From the NCBI GenBank assembly GCA_022767075.1, contig JALEPP010000127.1, positions 1 through 35,559 on the forward strand: a DNA stretch of 35,559 bases. The letters run 5' to 3'. Below are positions 33,672 to 35,559 of this stretch, in pieces. The position numbers and the translations under genes are program-made. The notes under the pieces were generated by a model. It did no database searches, was not told the origin of the DNA, and saw only the letters and a program-made list of their open reading frames with translations. Numbering within the stretch: the first letter of the stretch is position 1; every line of letters starts with the position of its first letter. The stretch is from Agathobacter sp. (GTDB lineage: Bacteria; Bacillota; Clostridia; Lachnospirales; Lachnospiraceae).

Positions 33672-34892
33672 ATGAGTTCAGGAAAAAAGAGGAAAAAGAA
33701 GGCCACAGTCCGGGTGTTGGTAAGCCTATTGTTTCTGGCGGCTGTGCTGATTCTGGTGCTTTTATTTGAACCTGCATCGGACGGGATGAGTCTGTTTCAA
33801 AAGCTATGGGAGAAGGACACTCCCACAGAGACACAGACTCAGGAAACCCAGGAAGCACTAGACACGGAGACGGAGCTTGCAGAAGTGTCCGAAGTCTATG
33901 AACCAAAGATTGTTACGGTGACAATAAGTGCAGCAGGAGATTGTACCTTTGGTCCTACCCACAGGAGAGGCTATGAAGGCACCTTCCACGAATACTATGA
34001 CAATTATGGAAAAGACTATTTCTTTAAAGGCGTAAAGGAACTGTTTGAAAAAGATGATTTTACACTGGTGAATCTGGAGTGTGCATTGACCAATGCAGAA
34101 GCCCATATGGATAAAGAATTCTGCCTAAAGGGAAGACCGGAATATGCCCAGATTCTCCCGGCGGCATCCATTGAGGGTGTCACCATGGCCAACAATCACA
34201 CCCAGGATTATTTTGAGCAGGGACTGGAGGATACCAAGAACGCCGTGACCCAGGCAGGAGTCGAGTATGCTTTTTACGACAAGGATGGCACATATACCAC
34301 GGAGGATGGAATTACCATCGGCTTTGTATCCAGCAGCTTTTTGTCCTATGGGGCAGACAGGGAAGAGCATATGAAAAATGGAATAGCCCGGTTAAAGGAA
34401 CAGGGGGTAGATCTGATTATCGCCTGCTGTCACTGGGGCATCGAAAGAACCTATTATCCGGAGGACTATCAGAAAAATATGGCCCATAATTGTATTGACT
34501 GGGGCGCCGATCTGGTTCTGGGGTGTCATCCTCACGTGATACAGGGGGTAGAGGTATATCAGAACAAACCGATTATCTACAGCATGGGTAACTTCTGCTT
34601 TGGCGGAAACACCAATCCTTCCGACAAGAACAGCTTTGTCTATCAGCAGACCTTTACCTTTGTGGATGGGATGCTGCAACCGGACATTCAGGCAAAGCTG
34701 ATTCCGTGCACCATAAGCAGCACGCTGGCATATAATGATTACCAACCAACCATTGCTGCGGGAGATAAAAAGCAAGAGATTATCGATTTATTAAATACAT
34801 ATTCCAAGGATTTGTCCGATGCTTACCTGGATGAAGAGGGTAACCTTGTGGTAAATTCCTCAGATATGGAACTACAATCTGAAATGGAATAA
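33672..34892 (+). CDS. CapA-family (poly-gamma-glutamate-type) membrane-anchored metallophosphatase-like protein
   Basis: This 406-residue protein has one transmembrane helix (about residues 14-32) behind a very basic N-terminus, then a T/E-rich linker (about 45-75), then an extracellular CapA domain. Family motifs: SAAGDCTFGP, LVNLECALTN, MANNHTQDYFEQGLEDT, CCHWGIE, LGCHPHVIQGVEVY and SMGNFCFGG. CapA domains have a calcineurin-like fold with metal-binding D, N and H residues; some help make poly-gamma-glutamate, others have unknown surface roles. The rest of a pgs/cap operon is absent, so capsule synthesis is not supported. TTGAGGA precedes the ATG. The debranching enzyme starts 13 bases further on. 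Confidence 0.9.
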   Translation: MSSGKKRKKKATVRVLVSLLFLAAVLILVLLFEPASDGMSLFQKLWEKDTPTETQTQETQEALDTETELAEVSEVYEPKIVTVTISAAGDCTFGPTHRRGYEGTFHEYYDNYGKDYFFKGVKELFEKDDFTLVNLECALTNAEAHMDKEFCLKGRPEYAQILPAASIEGVTMANNHTQDYFEQGLEDTKNAVTQAGVEYAFYDKDGTYTTEDGITIGFVSSSFLSYGADREEHMKNGIARLKEQGVDLIIACCHWGIERTYYPEDYQKNMAHNCIDWGADLVLGCHPHVIQGVEVYQNKPIIYSMGNFCFGGNTNPSDKNSFVYQQTFTFVDGMLQPDIQAKLIPCTISSTLAYNDYQPTIAAGDKKQEIIDLLNTYSKDLSDAYLDEEGNLVVNSSDMELQSEME

Positions 34893-34905
34893 AAGGAGAA
34901 AAGCC

Positions 34906-35559
34906 ATGTTTTTTGGTAAGGAAGATTTAAATGTGATTCACGGGGCAGACCCGTTGAAGCCGTTGGATGTAATTGAAGGATTTCAGGTGAGACCCGGTCT
35001 GTTTCGAATGGTAGGAGCCTATAAGACCGGCGTGGGAGTAAGCTTTACGATTTATTCTCATGGAGCCACCAGCTGTACCTTGCTTTTGTTTCGACCAATG
35101 GAGCAGGAGCCCTATGCGAAAATCCCTTTTCCGGACCGCTACCGAATCGGAAACACCTGGTCCATGATCGTCTATGGATTGAGCGAGGATTTTGAATATG
35201 CCTTCCAGATGGACGGACCATACGACCCACAGAAGGGAAAGATATTTAACAAGGAGCACATTTTGCTGGATCCATATGCCATGGCTGTTACCGGTCAGAG
35301 ACATTGGGGAGAAAAACCGGAAGGAGGAAAAGACTTTGTCTACAAGGCGAGAGTGGTGGAGAATACCTTTGACTGGGGCAAGACCTCCTCTCCTCAGCTT
35401 CCTTTTTCGGATCTGGTTATCTATGAGACCCATGTAAGAGGATTTACCAAAGACTCATCCTCCAAGGTAAATGGTCCTGGTACCTTCGAGGGACTTAGAC
35501 AGAAAATCCCATATCTGAAGGACTTGGGAATCAATGCGGTAGAGCTTATGCCAATCTTT
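34906..35559 (+). CDS. glgX: Glycogen debranching enzyme GlgX/isoamylase-like, N-terminal part (3' end outside window)
   Basis: The first 218 residues are visible and the frame stays open to the window end. MFFGKEDLNVIHGADPLKPLDVIEGFQVRPG is followed by a GH13-linked N-terminal beta-sandwich (CBM48; GVGVSFTIYSHGATSCTLLLFRP, FEYAFQMDGPYDPQKGKIFN). The start of the GH13 barrel reads DLVIYETHVRGFTKDSSS, then LKDLGINAVELMPIF. This order matches GlgX/isoamylase and some type I pullulanases; catalytic residues lie beyond the window, so the exact specificity stays open. AAAGGAG is 8 bases upstream of the ATG and the gene is 13 bases after the CapA-like gene. Confidence 0.88.
   Translation, partial: MFFGKEDLNVIHGADPLKPLDVIEGFQVRPGLFRMVGAYKTGVGVSFTIYSHGATSCTLLLFRPMEQEPYAKIPFPDRYRIGNTWSMIVYGLSEDFEYAFQMDGPYDPQKGKIFNKEHILLDPYAMAVTGQRHWGEKPEGGKDFVYKARVVENTFDWGKTSSPQLPFSDLVIYETHVRGFTKDSSSKVNGPGTFEGLRQKIPYLKDLGINAVELMPIF

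Overview
The window looks like a chromosomal segment from a low-to-moderate GC Firmicute, most likely a gut-type Lachnospiraceae (Clostridia). The basis is the gene complement (LL-diaminopimelate aminotransferase, ANTAR regulator beside glutamine synthetase, DUF624/YesL, DUF2974 hydrolase, GH127, small DUF6171 protein), strong AGGAGG ribosome binding sites and intrinsic terminators. No rRNA, tRNA, CRISPR array, transposase or prophage gene was recognised.

Layout. Positions 1-6575 hold a nitrogen/amino acid block on the + strand: the 3' part of gltB, then gltD, glnA, an ANTAR RNA-binding regulator and dapL. Positions 6576-9060 are an AT-rich, purine-biased accessory island. It contains a long perfect palindrome, an array of about twelve 62-bp tandem repeats, a PD-(D/E)XK nuclease-like gene that starts exactly at the end of the array, a run of small hairpins, and a self-contained mini-transcription unit with a 32-codon ORF. 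Positions 9200-19500 carry core and housekeeping genes: an MFS transporter, a DUF362 ferredoxin-like protein, a Lar-like zinc-ribbon protein, enolase, oligoendopeptidase F, and a tight MATE / RluA-type pseudouridine synthase / ABC-F trio.

Positions 19600-32823 form an arabinan utilisation locus. It encodes a lipoprotein solute-binding protein with two permeases (no ATPase in the window), an intracellular GH43, a GH51 arabinofuranosidase, a DUF624 membrane protein, a membrane-anchored endo-arabinanase-type GH43, and a GH127 beta-L-arabinofuranosidase. A minus-strand regulator in the locus pairs an ArsR-like HTH with an unusual C-terminal domain. The anchored GH43 would cut arabinan outside the cell, the ABC system would import oligosaccharides, and GH43/GH51/GH127 would release arabinose inside. 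A shared palindrome (TTTRGA-N4-TCTAAA and variants) recurs at the regulator promoter and three catabolic promoters, suggesting one regulon. The window ends with a methyltransferase that may have a leaderless mRNA, a CapA-like protein and the 5' part of a glycogen debranching enzyme.

The best candidate for something undescribed is the 62-bp repeat array joined to the nuclease-like gene. Each unit carries a (near-)palindromic GATGACT/AGTCAAC pair, and each inter-arm segment has a Shine-Dalgarno-like purine run, a start codon and a very short ORF, most ending in the next unit's GATGACT arm. The nuclease gene begins where the next such micro-ORF would begin.
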